Shown here: one piece after another, positions 19,413 through 30,760 of the stretch
Layout of the letters: each line of letters begins with the position of its first letter
Position numbering within the stretch: position 1 is the stretch's first letter
Source: Cryptomeria japonica
Taxonomy: Eukaryota > Streptophyta > Pinopsida > Cupressales > Cupressaceae
NCBI RefSeq assembly: GCF_030272615.1
Contig: NC_081407.1
Location: 139,008,897-139,072,896, forward strand
Direction: 5' to 3'
DNA: 64,000 bases
Translations under genes and position numbers: made by a program
Notes under the pieces: model-generated
The model's input: the letters and a program-made list of their open reading frames with translations, nothing else
Databases searched by the model: none
What the model was told of the DNA's origin: nothing

Positions 19413-20944
19413 TGTAGAACACAAGATATCACTGAGAGGGGGGGGGGGTGAATCAATGATTATAAACAATTTCAAACAATGTGTGCAACCATTAGGATAA
19501 TGAAAGCACTAAAAAGAAATCAAACACAAGAGCGCATCACATAACACCAGATATACGAGGAAAACCCAAAGTGGGAAAAACCTCAGTGAGAAATGTTGTT
19601 GGAGATCTATTGCTCCAATCCAGCCTCACAGTGAAATAACAATTTTCCAATGTTTAGGACATCAACCCAAGGAGCACCAACCCCTAGAAATTTATGGGAA
19701 CCTACTCAAAGGAGCACCAAACCCTGCAACGAGCACCTACTCAGTGAAATACAATGAGATATAAATCAATAGAATGATAAACACTTGGTTACAAATAAGT
19801 TTTGTAACACCTGGAAACTATTCACTATGTCAGTTAAAATTCTTTTATGTTTCACTGCTTCTCTGTTCTACCAGTCTTTTGTTCTTACTTTCTGAATCCT
19901 CTACAACTCAATTTCAGCCTTGTCAAATCTTCTCTGAAACTCACTCTGCTCTCCTTCACTCTCTACTGCTATCTTACCAGTTCAGACATTGTCGGTTTAA
20001 CATACTGTTATAGTCTGCAACAGTTTATCGGTTACCTTAACCCTTGCCAGTTAAACCTTCCTTACCGGTTATTCTCCAACATTCACTCGCTTCAATATTT
20101 TCTATCTCACTCAGATTGATCAACCCTTGCCTCGCAGAGATTCACTATATCATAAATCAAGCATCCTCTCTCAAGGATTACTTAAGTTTTTTATTTGTAT
20201 ATATATATGCTTTCCTGCCAAAACAAAAACTCAAACTTCACGTGCTTAGGGTTTTCTTCATTGACCTCGATCCATATCAAGTTGGATCTCATCTTTCCTG
20301 AACCAACAACCTACAATAGTACAGTAAAAATATCTGTCCTTTTATTTATCCTATGAACGTTTGCAATACTTAGCAAATTGGACTATGTTCATCAGTCTTG
20401 ATTTTGTCGATTAATAAATGATTTAGCACTTTCCTTCTCTAGATCAGAAAGACGATTAGATATCTTTCTTCGATCATAATGCCAAAGAATAAAATCTATG
20501 CCCTTGAATCTACTTTGAGCCACAATCTTGTGCAACCGATTTGTGATTTTTGCAGTCGACATTTAATATGGACTTAGTTGGCAACTACCTCACCGATGCA
20601 ACATTCACCTACCACTTCACATTCGCCACCTGGAGTCCGCCTGACATCTCTGTCAGCATCCGACTCACTTGATTGTGTCGGTTCAACTTTAGTCACCGAC
20701 CGAACATGCTACCGGTATACACTAATCGGTTAACCTTCATATCATGAACTTCACTATTCTGTTGGTTAGGTCATGTTACATCAGACTGCACTTACTAGGT
20801 TTGCTTACTTACCAATTGATAGACTTACCGGTTGACATCCCATATCGATTGACATCAACATGCCAACAATATCCAATATGGTAACATCTTGCATACTAGT
20901 TGACATACTTACCGATTGACATCAATGACAATACAATGCCAACA
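19413..20944 (-). repeat. Copia 5' LTR, complete (about 1.53 kb)
   Basis: On the plus strand it starts TGTAGAACAC at 19413 and ends ACAATGCCAACA at 20944. The inner 730 bp match 12935-13618. A TATA-like stretch on the minus strand (about 20209-20196) is the likely promoter. It contains the uninterrupted version of the gypsy-1 target (TTTCCTGCC, 20211-20219). The flank 20945-20949 (CTTCC) should be the right copy of the target duplication; the left one is off-window. Confidence 0.92.
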
Positions 20945-21830
20945 CTTCCTTGTTCCATTCCTGCAATTTACTCTTAATGAATTTCAATTTAGTCATAAAA
21001 TAATAGAGTTTAGATCTTGACACCTTAACCTCCTTCCACCACTGCTCAACCATTTCCATGAATTTATCCTCTTTCATCCACATCTTCTCAAATTTAAAAG
21101 GGCTTCTCCTAGGTCTATGGTTCTCAGAGAGCAATAGTTGGACTAGGTAGTGGTCAGAACCCGAGATGGGAAGGATCAATGCTTTGAGGATATGGTGAAA
21201 ATTAGTCATATCACCTTTAAAAATGAATTTGTCTGATTTCTCAGCTATCTCACAATATCCTGCTCTCCTATTACTCCAAGTGTAAACCCCATTATCCATC
21301 TTAATGCCCATTAAGTTATGAAGTTGTGTCCATTCTCTAAATTCAATTAAGGATTGAGGTTCTCTCTTTATACCCCCTGCTTTCTTAGTTAGATCTAAGA
21401 TAGCATTAAAATCTCCACCTAAAATACTATTCTAATTGGGGTTTATGGCCAACTGCTCCCCAATTTCGTTCCATACTTCTCTTTTTTTGAGATTAGGGAT
21501 GGGACCATATATATTGAATAGAGTAAATGATAAATTGTTGCTTAAGCTCCTAATTAGGGAGCATATCCAACATCTATTTTTTAGTATTACTTCCACAGAA
21601 ACTCTCCTGGGGTTCCAAATGATCCCCAACCCAGCCGAAGCTCATATTGCTAGAACCACCTCTCATTTCCAACATCCTATCTTCTTCCTAAACTCCTCTG
21701 AATTAGAATCATTCAGCTTTGTTTCTTGAAACATGAGAATGTCTACCCTAGTTGAAAAAATGCAACGTTTAAGTAAACATCGCTTGTTAGGGGCATTCAT
21801 GCCCTTAACATTCCATGTTATGATTTTCAT
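20945..21830 (-). pseudogene. LINE ORF2 N-terminus: AP-type endonuclease
   Basis: ATG at 21830-21828 opens MKIITWNVKGMNAPNKR. Motifs in order: TWNVKGMN, FQETKLN, NIYGPIP, GGDFNAILD, and GSDHYLV. The Asn, Glu, Tyr, Asp/Asn and Ser-Asp-His residues of the endonuclease family are all seen. Stops and a frame change occur at about 21670-21630 and a stop at about 21430. The ORF is cut at 20944 by the Copia element shortly after the endonuclease. This enzyme would nick target DNA to prime reverse transcription. Confidence 0.85.
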
Positions 21831-22027
21831 GGCGATGTGGGAAGGTACTTCCCCTTTCCTACATTCAATATAGATGTTATTTTAGTCTAATATGTTGTTG
21901 CCCCGACATCATTTCTTAGGTCAAAGAGAGAATTTATACCTCTTCTCTTGGGGATTTTGGAACAGTTTGGTATAGGCCTCCCCAGGCTAAAATGACAGAT
22001 ACCAAGCATGCCTTTTGTGCTTGCATC

Positions 22028-22032
22028 ATCCC
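22028..22032. other. Left target-site duplication of the chromovirus (ATCCC)
   Basis: ATCCC precedes the LTR start TGGTG at 22033; the identical ATCCC is at 29044-29048. Confidence 0.9.
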
Positions 22033-23177
22033 TGGTGCATGAGCACCTAAGGTCTACTCAATGAGTCAATTAGGGGTTTGAGTTTTAGCAGTTAGGGCTC
22101 ATGCCTTTTTTATTGAATAAGGTCTATTAAGACCATTTGTAATGTCATTTCATGTTTTTAGGTCAATATGTCAAATTTGGAGTCATATTTTGTAAAGTTG
22201 CAAAGTTGTCATGCAACATTTTGCAAGTTTTGGAAGTTGAACAGTCATGCAACCCAAAAGATTGTTGTGGCTGTATATAACTTAATAATTTGGTATAAAT
22301 TGTATAATCCAACCATTGGGAAAGGATTCTACAACATAATTTTTAAATTTGAAATCATTGGCAACTATTTGGAAGCTCATTTTTTCTGTAATTACTCTAT
22401 TTTCTGCACTTGTATGGTATTGTATGGATTCAAATTGATTGGAAAATCATATGTATGGATAGATAATTGAATTACCTTCCTTTTGATGGTGATTGAGTTT
22501 CTAATTCATTGTGAGGAAGAAGTTATAGCAGTTTTTCACACGGTTACCTGGTTAACTAAGGTAACTAGGGTTTCAATAGCAAATTTGTGATTTCTCCCTA
22601 CCCGGTTACCAAAACAACCTAAAAATTGGTGTGTGGATAGGGAATTGACTAAGCTAATATATTTTGAGAGTTTAAGGCAGGGCTAGTTGACTGAAAGTGA
22701 TTTTGAACCAACCCTTGGCCTAGTTTATAGGCTTTTCCTAGCTTTTGTGCAAGTTCAAGCTACAAAGGGGACTAATTATGCACTGTTTGATGTTATCACC
22801 CTAAAACCACCAAAATCCTTGGATTTGACATCTCAACTAACTGTCCAAGGTATTGAGTTGGTTTTGCAAGCTATATTTGAGGGGGTTGCTTTGTAAAATA
22901 GGCCTAATTGAGCCCGATTCAGTCATAGTTCGTTGACGTAGTCTGAAATAACCCACCCTAATTCTTTGTTAGGGTGTGTAACAGATTAATAGTTATCCCC
23001 ATATGCAAGGATTTGTGATTTGCAAAAGATGAGTGAAATTTGTAGGTCAATAACCCCAGTATTAGGGCTAGCATGAAGTAGCCTACCTAGGGTCCCAAAT
23101 TGGAAGCAAATAGAAACACCAAGCCAAAGTTGTGATTGATTGAGTCAAGAAGGTTCACTCTCCCATGTCTTACATCA
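22033..23177 (+). repeat. Chromovirus 5' LTR
   Basis: Begins TGGTGCATGAGCACC and ends TTACATCA. It matches 27888-29043 over its whole length. Confidence 0.92.
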
Positions 23178-23179
23178 AG

Positions 23180-23199
23180 TGTTATTAGATCTTAGGTTC
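23180..23199 (+). promoter_or_regulatory. Chromovirus primer-binding site, mutated
   Basis: TGTTATTAGATCTTAGGTTC, three bases from the LTR end, resembles the initiator tRNA-Met primer site (TGGTATCAGAGC core) with about four substitutions. Confidence 0.6.
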
Positions 23200-23269
23200 T
23201 GATTGGGAGCTTTGTGTGTGTGAAGATAAGGTGGAAATAGTGGTTACATAGAAGAAGAAGAAGGGCAAG

Positions 23270-24310
23270 ATGCCTCCCAAGGGTAATACAGTCCTCACAA
23301 GATAGGTGAGGTCAATCAAGGAGAACCAAGATGGTATGTTGGCCAGGATAGCAACACTAAGAGAAAATTTGAGAAGAGTTGGGGTTGCTAATGTGGATAG
23401 TGACCTGGAGGAAGAAGAAGTAGGTGAGGAGGGGAATGAAGCTCCCTAAAATGTACCCTAAGAGGAAGAGTTGGGGCCAGAAGAGAGAAAGTTTATGAAG
23501 GTTCTCAAGCCTATCAAAGGAGACCATTTTGACATGAAATTGGACTTGCCAACATATGGTGGAAAGATGGGTAATGAGGAGGTATGAGATTGGATAGATG
23601 CCCTTGATAACTAATTTGATTTCAAGAAGGTCCAGGGGGACCAAAAGGTGAGGCTGGCCAAGACCAAATTGAAGGGGCCAACATTGACTTGGTGGAGCTA
23701 CACTAAATCAAAGAGGTTGAGAAGAGAAAAACAAAAGATTAATACTTGGGACAAAATGGTAGAAAAAGTGAAGCCCCAATTTCTACTGGGTGACTATGTG
23801 ATTCAAACTTTTAGGAGATTGCAGAACCTAAAGCAAAAAGAGATGGATGTGATGACATTTACAAAGGAGTTTCATAAATTGAGCTTGAGGGTGAGGAACC
23901 ATGAAGATGAAGTGGAGAACATAGCAAAGTATATGAATGGGTTGAGACATAACATACAATTTGAATTGAGTCTAACTACCCCTAGGAGTGTAGAAGAATG
24001 TTTTCAGTAGGCCACAAGAGCAGAAGAGAAGGTCAAGAGGAGGCAAGAGCATCAGGCTAGAGGTAGAGGAAAGAACAATAGAGGAAGAGGAAACTTTAGA
24101 GAAGGTAGAACACAATTCCAAAAGCATCAAGGTGAGACTAGTGGTTAGCAAGAATAAACTAATGAACAAAGAGGAGGATTTAGGGGTAGGAGATCTAACA
24201 CAAGGGGAAAATTTGGAAACCAAGGAAGAGGATCAAATACATTCTCAGGGAAGTGTTTTCAATGTGGCCAAATTGGTCACCCTGCTTGCAGATGCCTGGA
24301 CAAACTAGGT
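23270..24310 (+). pseudogene. gag: Chromovirus gag
   Basis: ATG 23270 opens MPPKGN; the same frame leads to the open stretch 23648-24010 (LTWWSYTKSKRLRR, VEKVKPQFLLGDYV, QKEMDVMTFTKEFHKL), the retrotransposon gag core. A basic Arg/Gly-rich segment follows, then a CCHC knuckle at 24254-24295 (CFQCGQIGHPACRC) in another frame. Stops occur in the first 350 bp and at 24008-24010. Confidence 0.85.
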
Positions 24311-24367
24311 ACAAACTCATATGGAGGAGAAAGGAGGACACAAGTTGTTCATGAAGAAGGAGAGACT

Positions 24368-24850
24368 GTGAACTCACCATCATTGCATGCAACACTTGAG
24401 GTAGGGGAAACCTTACTAATGAGAAGGACATTGATCAAAGTTCCAACCATCAAGGAAACACCACAAAGGAAGGCTTTGTTTAGAACCACATGTAAGGCAC
24501 AAGGAAAGGTATGTAAAGTGGTAGTTGATTCTGGTTCACTGATAATTTAGTTGCAGTAGAGATGGTAGAGAAATTAAAACTAAAGAGGATCCCTCACCCC
24601 ACACCATATAAGGTGTCTTGGCTAAATAAGGGTCAGCAAGTACTTGTCAATGAGAAGTCTTGGGTAGAGTTAAATATTGGTGCTTATAAGGATAAAATTT
24701 TGTGTGATATCATTCCTATAGATGTGTGCCACATCCTACTTGGCAGGCCTTGGCAGTATGACAGGGAGGCCCAACATGATGGATAGAAGAATGTCTATGT
24801 AATCAAGAAGGGGGAAGTATCTTATACCCTTACCCCATTGAAGGAATATG
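24368..24850 (+). pseudogene. Chromovirus protease
   Basis: CKVVVDSGS gives the active-site Asp (about 24525). Just after it a one-base loss shifts the frame, and a stop appears at 24548-24550. The second half is read at 24562-24786 (VDVCHILLGRPWQYD in the form IPIDVCHILLGRPWQYD), the usual protease C-terminal strand. Confidence 0.8.
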
Positions 24851-25179
24851 AGAGTGTAGTCCAAGAAGGACCTAGTGTAATGGTGGTGAAGGAGAAGGAG
24901 TTCATGAAGAACTTAAAAGAAGAGGAGTGTGGATATGCCATTGTGGGGAAACCAATCTTAGAAGAAGCAGATATTGACATCAAGGAAGTCCCTAAGGAGG
25001 TGAAGACCCTACTTGAAAAGTATGAGGGTATAGTAGTGAAGGAGTTGCCTAATTCCTTGCCTCCCATCCATGATATGAGTCATCATATTGATCTCATTTC
25101 TAGTGCAATTCTACCAAATAAGGTAGCATACAAGATGGCACCTCAATAAAATGAGGAGATCAAGAAGAAGGTCCAACAA

Positions 25180-25990
25180 TTGTTGATAAGGGCTTGGTGA
25201 GAAAGAGTTTGAGCCCATGTGCTGTGCCAACTATTTTGGCACCCAAAAAAGATGGAGATTGGAGGCTTTGTACAGATTCAAGGGCTATCAACAAGATAAC
25301 CATTAGATATAGATTCCCCATACCCTGGGTGGAAGATCTTATCGATAGTCTGGTCGGAGCAAGGTACTTTTCTAAAATCGATTTAAAGAGTGGCTATCAT
25401 CAAATAAGAATTAGAGAGGGGGTTGAGTTGAAGACAACTTTCAAAACTAATGAAGGCCTTTATGAGTGGCTAGTGATGCCTTTTGGGCTATCTAATGCCC
25501 CTAGCACATTCATGAGACTCATGAATGAGGTCCTAAGAGAGCTCATAAACAAGTTTCTAGTGGTATACTTATATGATATATTGGTGTTCAGTAGGACAAA
25601 AGAGGACCGTTTGAGACACTTGGACAAGGTGTTAGGAAGGTTGGATTATAAAAAATGGTGATCAATCTCAAGAAGTGTGAGTGGATGAAGGAATAGTTGA
25701 TATATTTGGGTTTTGTGATTTCACAAGGAACCTTGAAAATGGACCCACAAAAAGTAGAGGCCATACTCAGCTGGCCAACACCTAAATTAGTTGGGGAAGT
25801 TAGAAGTTTCCATGGTTTAGCAAGCTTCTACCACAAGTTCATCAAGAATTTCAGTCATATTGTGGCACCCATGATAGACACCAACAAAGGGGAGAAGAGG
25901 AGCAGATTCCAATGGACCAAGGAAGATGATTAGAGTTTTGAGTACCTCAAGACAAGGGTAGCACATAAACCTATCCTTTACCTGATTTTA
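25180..25990 (+). pseudogene. Chromovirus reverse transcriptase
   Basis: [76 protein letters not shown] are clear. The active site reads [13 protein letters not shown] (25561 onward): the first Asp of the YLDD-type motif is Tyr. The thumb continues in a different frame from 25697 (SFHGLASFYHKFIKNF). Confidence 0.92.
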
Positions 25991-26350
25991 ATAAGGTATT
26001 TACAATAGAGTGTGATGCTAGTGGCTATGCCATAGGGGCAGTGTTGAGTCAAGGGGGAGGCCAATAGCTTTCTTTAGTGAGAAATTGAATGAAGCCAAAA
26101 AGAAGTATTCATCCTATGATTTGGAGCTATATGCCATGGTGCAAGCACTGAAAAAATGGAGACACTACCTATTGCCTAAGGAGTTTGTGGTATACACAGA
26201 TAAACATGCTTTGAGTTTCCTCAACAATCAAGAAAATTTGAGTCATAGGCACATGAATTGGGTGGAGCAATTGTAGTCCTACACCTTCACCATAAAACCC
26301 AAGAAAGGGCGGGCTAACAAAGTAGTCGATGCCTTGAGTAGGAGGAAAAT
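25990..26350 (+). pseudogene. Chromovirus RNase H
   Basis: VFTIECDASGYAIGAVLSQ (about 26000), then KLNEAKKKYSSYDLELYAM and HYLLPKEFVVYTDKHALSFL. The catalytic Asp, Glu and Asp are seen. The first part is in a different frame from 26085-26276. Confidence 0.85.
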
Positions 26351-26559
26351 GTTGGTACAAGAGATGCAACTTCAAAGTGTAGGAATTGATTCCTTAAGAG
26401 GTATGTATCAGACTGATAAAGATTTTCATAAAGTGTTTGTTGTTTGTGAGTAGTCATAGTCACAAGGGTCTTTTCACAACGAGTATGTAGATTATGTATT
26501 GCAAGGTGGTATTTTGTTCAAGGGGACTCAGTTATATGTCCCAAAGTGTTCCATGAGAG

Positions 26560-27662
26560 AGAACCTAATCAGAGAGAAGCATAGTGGAAATCTAGGAGGA
26601 AATTTAGGATGTGATAAGACATTGGACTAGGTCAAAAGGTTTTACTATTGTCCTGGGATGCACCTAGATGTGAAGAGGTTTGTGGAAAGTTGTGGTATAT
26701 GTCAAAGAGGAAAGGGGTCAAGTTATAATGCAGGGTTGTATCAACCTCTTCCCATACCTAATAGACCATGTGAAGCCATTGGTATGGACTTTGTTTTGGG
26801 TCTACCAAGGACTACAAGAGGATATGACAGTGTGTATGTGGTTGTGGACAGGTTCAACAAGATGACTCACTTTATTGTATGTAAGACAACCAATGATGCC
26901 TCCCGCATTGCAAGTTTGTTCTTTAAGGAGGTTGTAAGGATTCATGGGTTGCCATTATCCATTGTGTTTGACAGAGATTCAAAGTTCATTGGACATTTTT
27001 GGAGAACATTGTGGAGAAAACTAGGAACCAAATTGACTTTTAGTTCTTCCTAACATCCTCAAACGTATGGGCAGACTGAGGTTGTCAATAGGTCATTGGT
27101 CAACCTACTAAGATGTTTGACTAAGGAGCACAATCAGTCATGGGATTTCATCCTACCACGGGCAGAGTATGCATACAATGATTCAATCAATCGGAGCATA
27201 GGGAAGAGTCCATTTGAAGTTTTCTATGGAGTGCATCCTAGAGGTATCTATGAGTTGAGAGATTTTAGGGGAATGGATAGGAGGAGTGCCCAAGGTGAAG
27301 ATTTTGCAGTAGCCATGCATGACATCCACAAACAAGTCAAGGAGACACTTGAGAAGAATGTGGAAAAGTATAAGAGGAAGGTAGACTTGAAGAAGAGAGA
27401 TGTAGAATTCAAGGTGGGTGATCTAGTGCTGGTACATTTGAGGAAGGAGAGACTGCCAAAGGGAAAGTATAAAAAGTTGATGAAGAAGAAGATAGGGCCA
27501 TGTAAAGTGGTTCACAAGTATGGTAATAATGCTTATGATATTGAACTCCCATCGGGGGTTGCTATCTCACCTATATTCAATATAGCTGATTTGTATCCCT
27601 ATAAGGAATCTGATTTTGTAGGTCAAGGAGAAGAAGGAACTGTAGATGCTGATGTGGAATAG
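26560..27662 (+). pseudogene. Chromovirus integrase
   Basis: HHCC zinc domain (H in EKHSGNLGG; CGICQRGKG), core with Asp in AIGMDFVLGLP, Asp in IVFDRDSKF and Glu in GQTEVVNRS; then the C-terminal domain with VGDLVLVHLRKERLPKGKY and GPCKVVHKYGNNAYDIELP. A stop separates the two open parts at 27051-27053 and TAG ends the second at 27660-27662. Confidence 0.92.
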
Positions 27663-27857
27663 GTCAAGGACCTCCCACCTGCTCATCCCATGCAACTTGA
27701 AGCCATTTTGGACTCAAGAGAAGTGAAGAGGACAAGGAGGAAATTATATAAGGAGCACCTAGTCAAATGGCTAGGAATACCTAATGAAGATGCCACCTGG
27801 ATGTCAGAGGAGGATGCAGAACAACATGGGGTCTCAGTTGCAAATATCATTTCATGA
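27663..27857 (+). pseudogene. Integrase chromodomain
   Basis: Continues the integrase frame after the TAG: LEAILDSREVKRTRRKLYK, then HLVKWLGIPNEDATWMSEED, ending at TGA 27855-27857. The pattern of aromatic and acidic residues is that of chromovirus chromodomains, which steer insertion to marked chromatin. Confidence 0.88.
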
Positions 27858-27887
27858 GGAGCATGAAATCTTTCCTCTTCGGGTGTA

Positions 27888-29043
27888 TGGTGTAGGAGCA
27901 CCTAAGGTCTAGTCAATGAGTCAATTAGGGGTTTGAGTCTTAGGAGTTGAGGGTCGTGTATTTTTTATTGAATAAGGTCTATTAAGACCATTTGTAATTT
28001 TATTTCATGTTTTTAGGTTGGTATGTCAAATTTGGAGTCATATTTTGTAAAATTGCAAAGTTGTCAAAAAGTTGTCATGCAACAGTTTGCAAGTTTTGGA
28101 AGTTGAACGGTCATGCAACCCAAAATATTATTGTGGTAGTGGGAAACTTCATAATTTGGTATAAATTGTATAAGCCAACCATTGGGAAAGGATTCTGCAA
28201 CATAATTTTCAAATTTGAAATCATTGGCAACTATTTGGAAGCTCATTTTTTTGCAATTAATCTGTTTTCTACACTTGTATGATATTGTACGGATTCAAAT
28301 TGATTGGAAAGTTATATGTATGGATAGAGCATCAAATTACATTTTATTTCTCAGTGATTTGGGTTTCTAATTAGTTGCGAGGAAGAAGTTATAGTAGTTT
28401 TTCACATGGTTACCTTGTTAACTAGGGTAACTAGGGTTTCAACAACAAATTTGTGATTTCTCCCTACCTCGTTACCAAAACAACCTAAAACTTGGTGTGT
28501 GGATAGGGAAGTGACCAAGATAATAGATTTTGAGAGTTTGAGGCAGGGGCAGTTGACTGAAAGTGAGTTTGAACCAACCCTAGGCCTAGTTTATATACTT
28601 TTCCTAGCTTTTGTGCAAGTTCAAGCTACAAAGGAGACTAATTCTGCACTGTTTGATGTTATCACCCTAAAACTTCCAAAATCCTTGGTTTTGATATCCC
28701 ACCTAACTATCCAAGGGATTGAGTTGGTTTTGTAAGCTATATTTGAGGGGGTTGCTTTGTAAAATAGGCCTAATTGAGCCCGATTCAGTCATAGTTCGTT
28801 GACCTAGTCTGAAACAACCTACCCCAATTCTTTGTCAGGGTATGTAAGGGATTAATGGTTATCCCCATATGCAAGGATTTGTGATTTGGATCAGAGGAGT
28901 GAAATTTGTAGGTCAAAAACCCTAGTAGTAGGGCTAGTAGGAAGTAGCCTACCTAGGGTCCCAAATTGGAAGCATATAGCAATACCAATCCAAATTGGTG
29001 ATTGATTGAGTCAAGAAGGTTCACTCTCCCCTCTCTTGCATCA
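27888..29043 (+). repeat. Chromovirus 3' LTR
   Basis: Begins TGGTGTAGGAGCACC and ends TTGCATCA, then the duplication ATCCC at 29044-29048. No clean polypurine tract directly precedes it; the preceding 20 bp are pyrimidine-rich on this strand. Confidence 0.92.
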
Positions 29044-29048
29044 ATCCC

Positions 29049-30664
29049 TACCCACACCTCTTTCTTTTGTATGTGTACCCTACTTTTCATCCCCTACTGC
29101 TCCTGCTATACCATCCATAGCTTGATCAAGATGGAGGATTCCAGTGATCTCCACTTCTCCTTCCCCATGTCTTGTCGCAAAATCATCCTCTAGTAACCCA
29201 CATGCCACCTTTAGGGTCGGGGGCATATCTTCCTCTGCAATATTGCCACATTCTAGGATAGGGGATGTTGGTTGATGCTCAATCCTTGCTTCATCCAGTT
29301 GAACTATTTGCTCCATAACATCTGCCTTGAATTCTTCAGCCTCTCTTAGCAATTGATGTAGGGTTTATTTACTTGAAGTAACCCTATCCGCCCTTTTTCC
29401 TCTTTTTCTCTTCGCCTTCTTAGGGGCCTGCAAATCTGGGACAAGGTTGTGGTTTAAGGTAGATGCTTCTTTAGACTCATTTGTTAGTACTGTGAAGCCA
29501 CTACCATTCTTGTTTAACCTAATAGAAACATCCTGCTCTGGAGTTTTCTCAACCCTACCTGGTCTCCCAATTGAGTGTTTCCTTTTTAGGATAATATTTG
29601 ATTCATCAATAACCCCATTGTAGAAAGTTGGTTGAAGGAGCCACCTTCATTTCTTCATCTTTATTTCTAAGGGTTCTAATGTGATAATGTTTGTGTCTAA
29701 TTCTACAATAATTTTAACTTCTCTAACAAAATTATCACCTAGGATGCCTTCCCACCCTAGAAAGGAGCCCTCTTACTACCAATCTTATCTAAGATTGTCG
29801 AGACTTGATATTCAGCAAGGATAACGCCAATATTAACCCATTTAGCTAGTTTTCCTAGTTTGTATAACCTAAAGTTTAAATTGGGTTTCCAGTCAATACA
29901 ATGAAATGGGTAACCTCTGAGAAATCTTCAATTACCATAGAGAATATCATGTTTAATATTTTTATTGTCACAAATTATCATCAAGAAATTATTATCTAGG
30001 TTAGAAATACTTACCTGGTCTGGGAATTTCTTCACCCACCACTTTGTGGTTTCCTGGAGGGAGTGATCCAGTCCATTCCAATTTGCTAACACACCATACT
30101 CCGAGTAGAAATCCCAGTGGGGTTGCATAATGTCGGAATTAAGTTCTAGTGAGCTCCATGTTTGCTTCCCATCACTATTTGGATGAGCTCTTATTAGGGT
30201 AGGATTGTTTATGCCTCGAAGAGCATCCTTGGCCTTGAATTTTGACTTCGATTGAGAAGCCCTAGACTGCCCCAACTGCCTACCTTGATTAGCATTCCAT
30301 TGATGACCTCTCCCCCAATAAAGTCTCGATGGCCACCCTGATTTATGTCCGCAAATCTGTTCAAAGAAGGCCTCAACTGATTCCGACACAGTGATCTGCG
30401 GTGATCCTAATTATATCTGCTCAAAATCCTTGTATCTGAAAATCTTGGGGGGAAGGGTTTCGAATGGAAGTCTCCTTTTTCCTCACAAAGGGTTGGGACA
30501 TAGGGAGCTATGCCAATCAGTGGAAGTGTTAGTCGGTTAGGGTTCGTAGAAGAAAAATTCTTGATCCCCATCGACAATGAGTTAGCCCCTGACAACACTG
30601 GTTTGGGAGGGTATTGATGAGAACCCAATCTAGCCTGCCTTATGGCCTTCCTTCCCATTACCAA
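29049..30664 (-). pseudogene. LINE ORF1 (nucleic-acid-binding protein), decayed
   Basis: Minus-strand pieces 30664-30407 and 30389-29928 (different frames), then a readable stretch to 29352-29080. FLMIICDNKNIKHDILYGNW followed by a WxPxFx-like segment resembles the DUF4283-type core of plant L1 ORF1. The last third is acidic and basic linker. No zinc knuckle was found. The 3' end adjoins the chromovirus and continues at 22032 downward. Confidence 0.6.
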
Positions 30665-30760
30665 CTGTCATTCCCTTCCTCATCGCTAGAAGACGGATGG
30701 GTTTTCTGAAGAGGAAATTTCTTGATTTGCATGGAGAAATTTCGTAGATTTCACTCTTTT

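Larger units (their letters stand above)
12935..20944 (-). mobile_element. Copia element, Sirevirus-like, minus strand, left LTR interrupted by gypsy-1
   Basis: Internal region 13619-19412; 3' LTR remnant 12935-13618; complete 5' LTR 19413-20944. The primer site, polypurine tract and Ty1/copia order (gag, protease, integrase, RT, RNase H) all agree on minus orientation. LTRs of about 1.5 kb, a coiled-coil gag with more than one zinc knuckle, and repeated polypurine tracts near the 3' end fit Sireviruses (SIRE/Maximus). It is heavily decayed. Its left end lies beyond the window on the far side of gypsy-1. Confidence 0.88.
22033..29043 (+). mobile_element. Chromovirus (Ty3/gypsy with integrase chromodomain), complete but dead
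   Basis: LTRs at 22033-23177 and 27888-29043, 5-bp duplication ATCCC, primer site, gag with CCHC knuckle, protease, RT, RNase H, integrase and chromodomain, all on the plus strand. Total length is 7.0 kb. A hand-counted LTR sample differs at about 8% (18 of about 220 bp). Many stops and several frameshifts. The clade within the chromoviruses is not assigned. Confidence 0.93.
20945..30760 (-). mobile_element. L1-type LINE, minus strand, split by two LTR elements; 3' part off-window
   Basis: The 5' UTR and ORF1 lie at about 30760-29049 and the end of ORF1 plus the endonuclease at 22032-20945. The chromovirus (22033-29043) sits between the two pieces with an exact duplication of ATCCC. The Copia at 20944 cuts the endonuclease ORF, so the RT would lie left of the window. 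The 5' end is not sharply defined; about 30760 is where the sequence becomes AT-rich and featureless. Confidence 0.8.

Noticed and set aside
19439-19449. Run of about ten G as a regulatory element; similar runs at 32918-32926 and 39048-39055
   Set aside because: Homopolymers inside LTRs with differing length between copies; likely slippage or sequencing noise.
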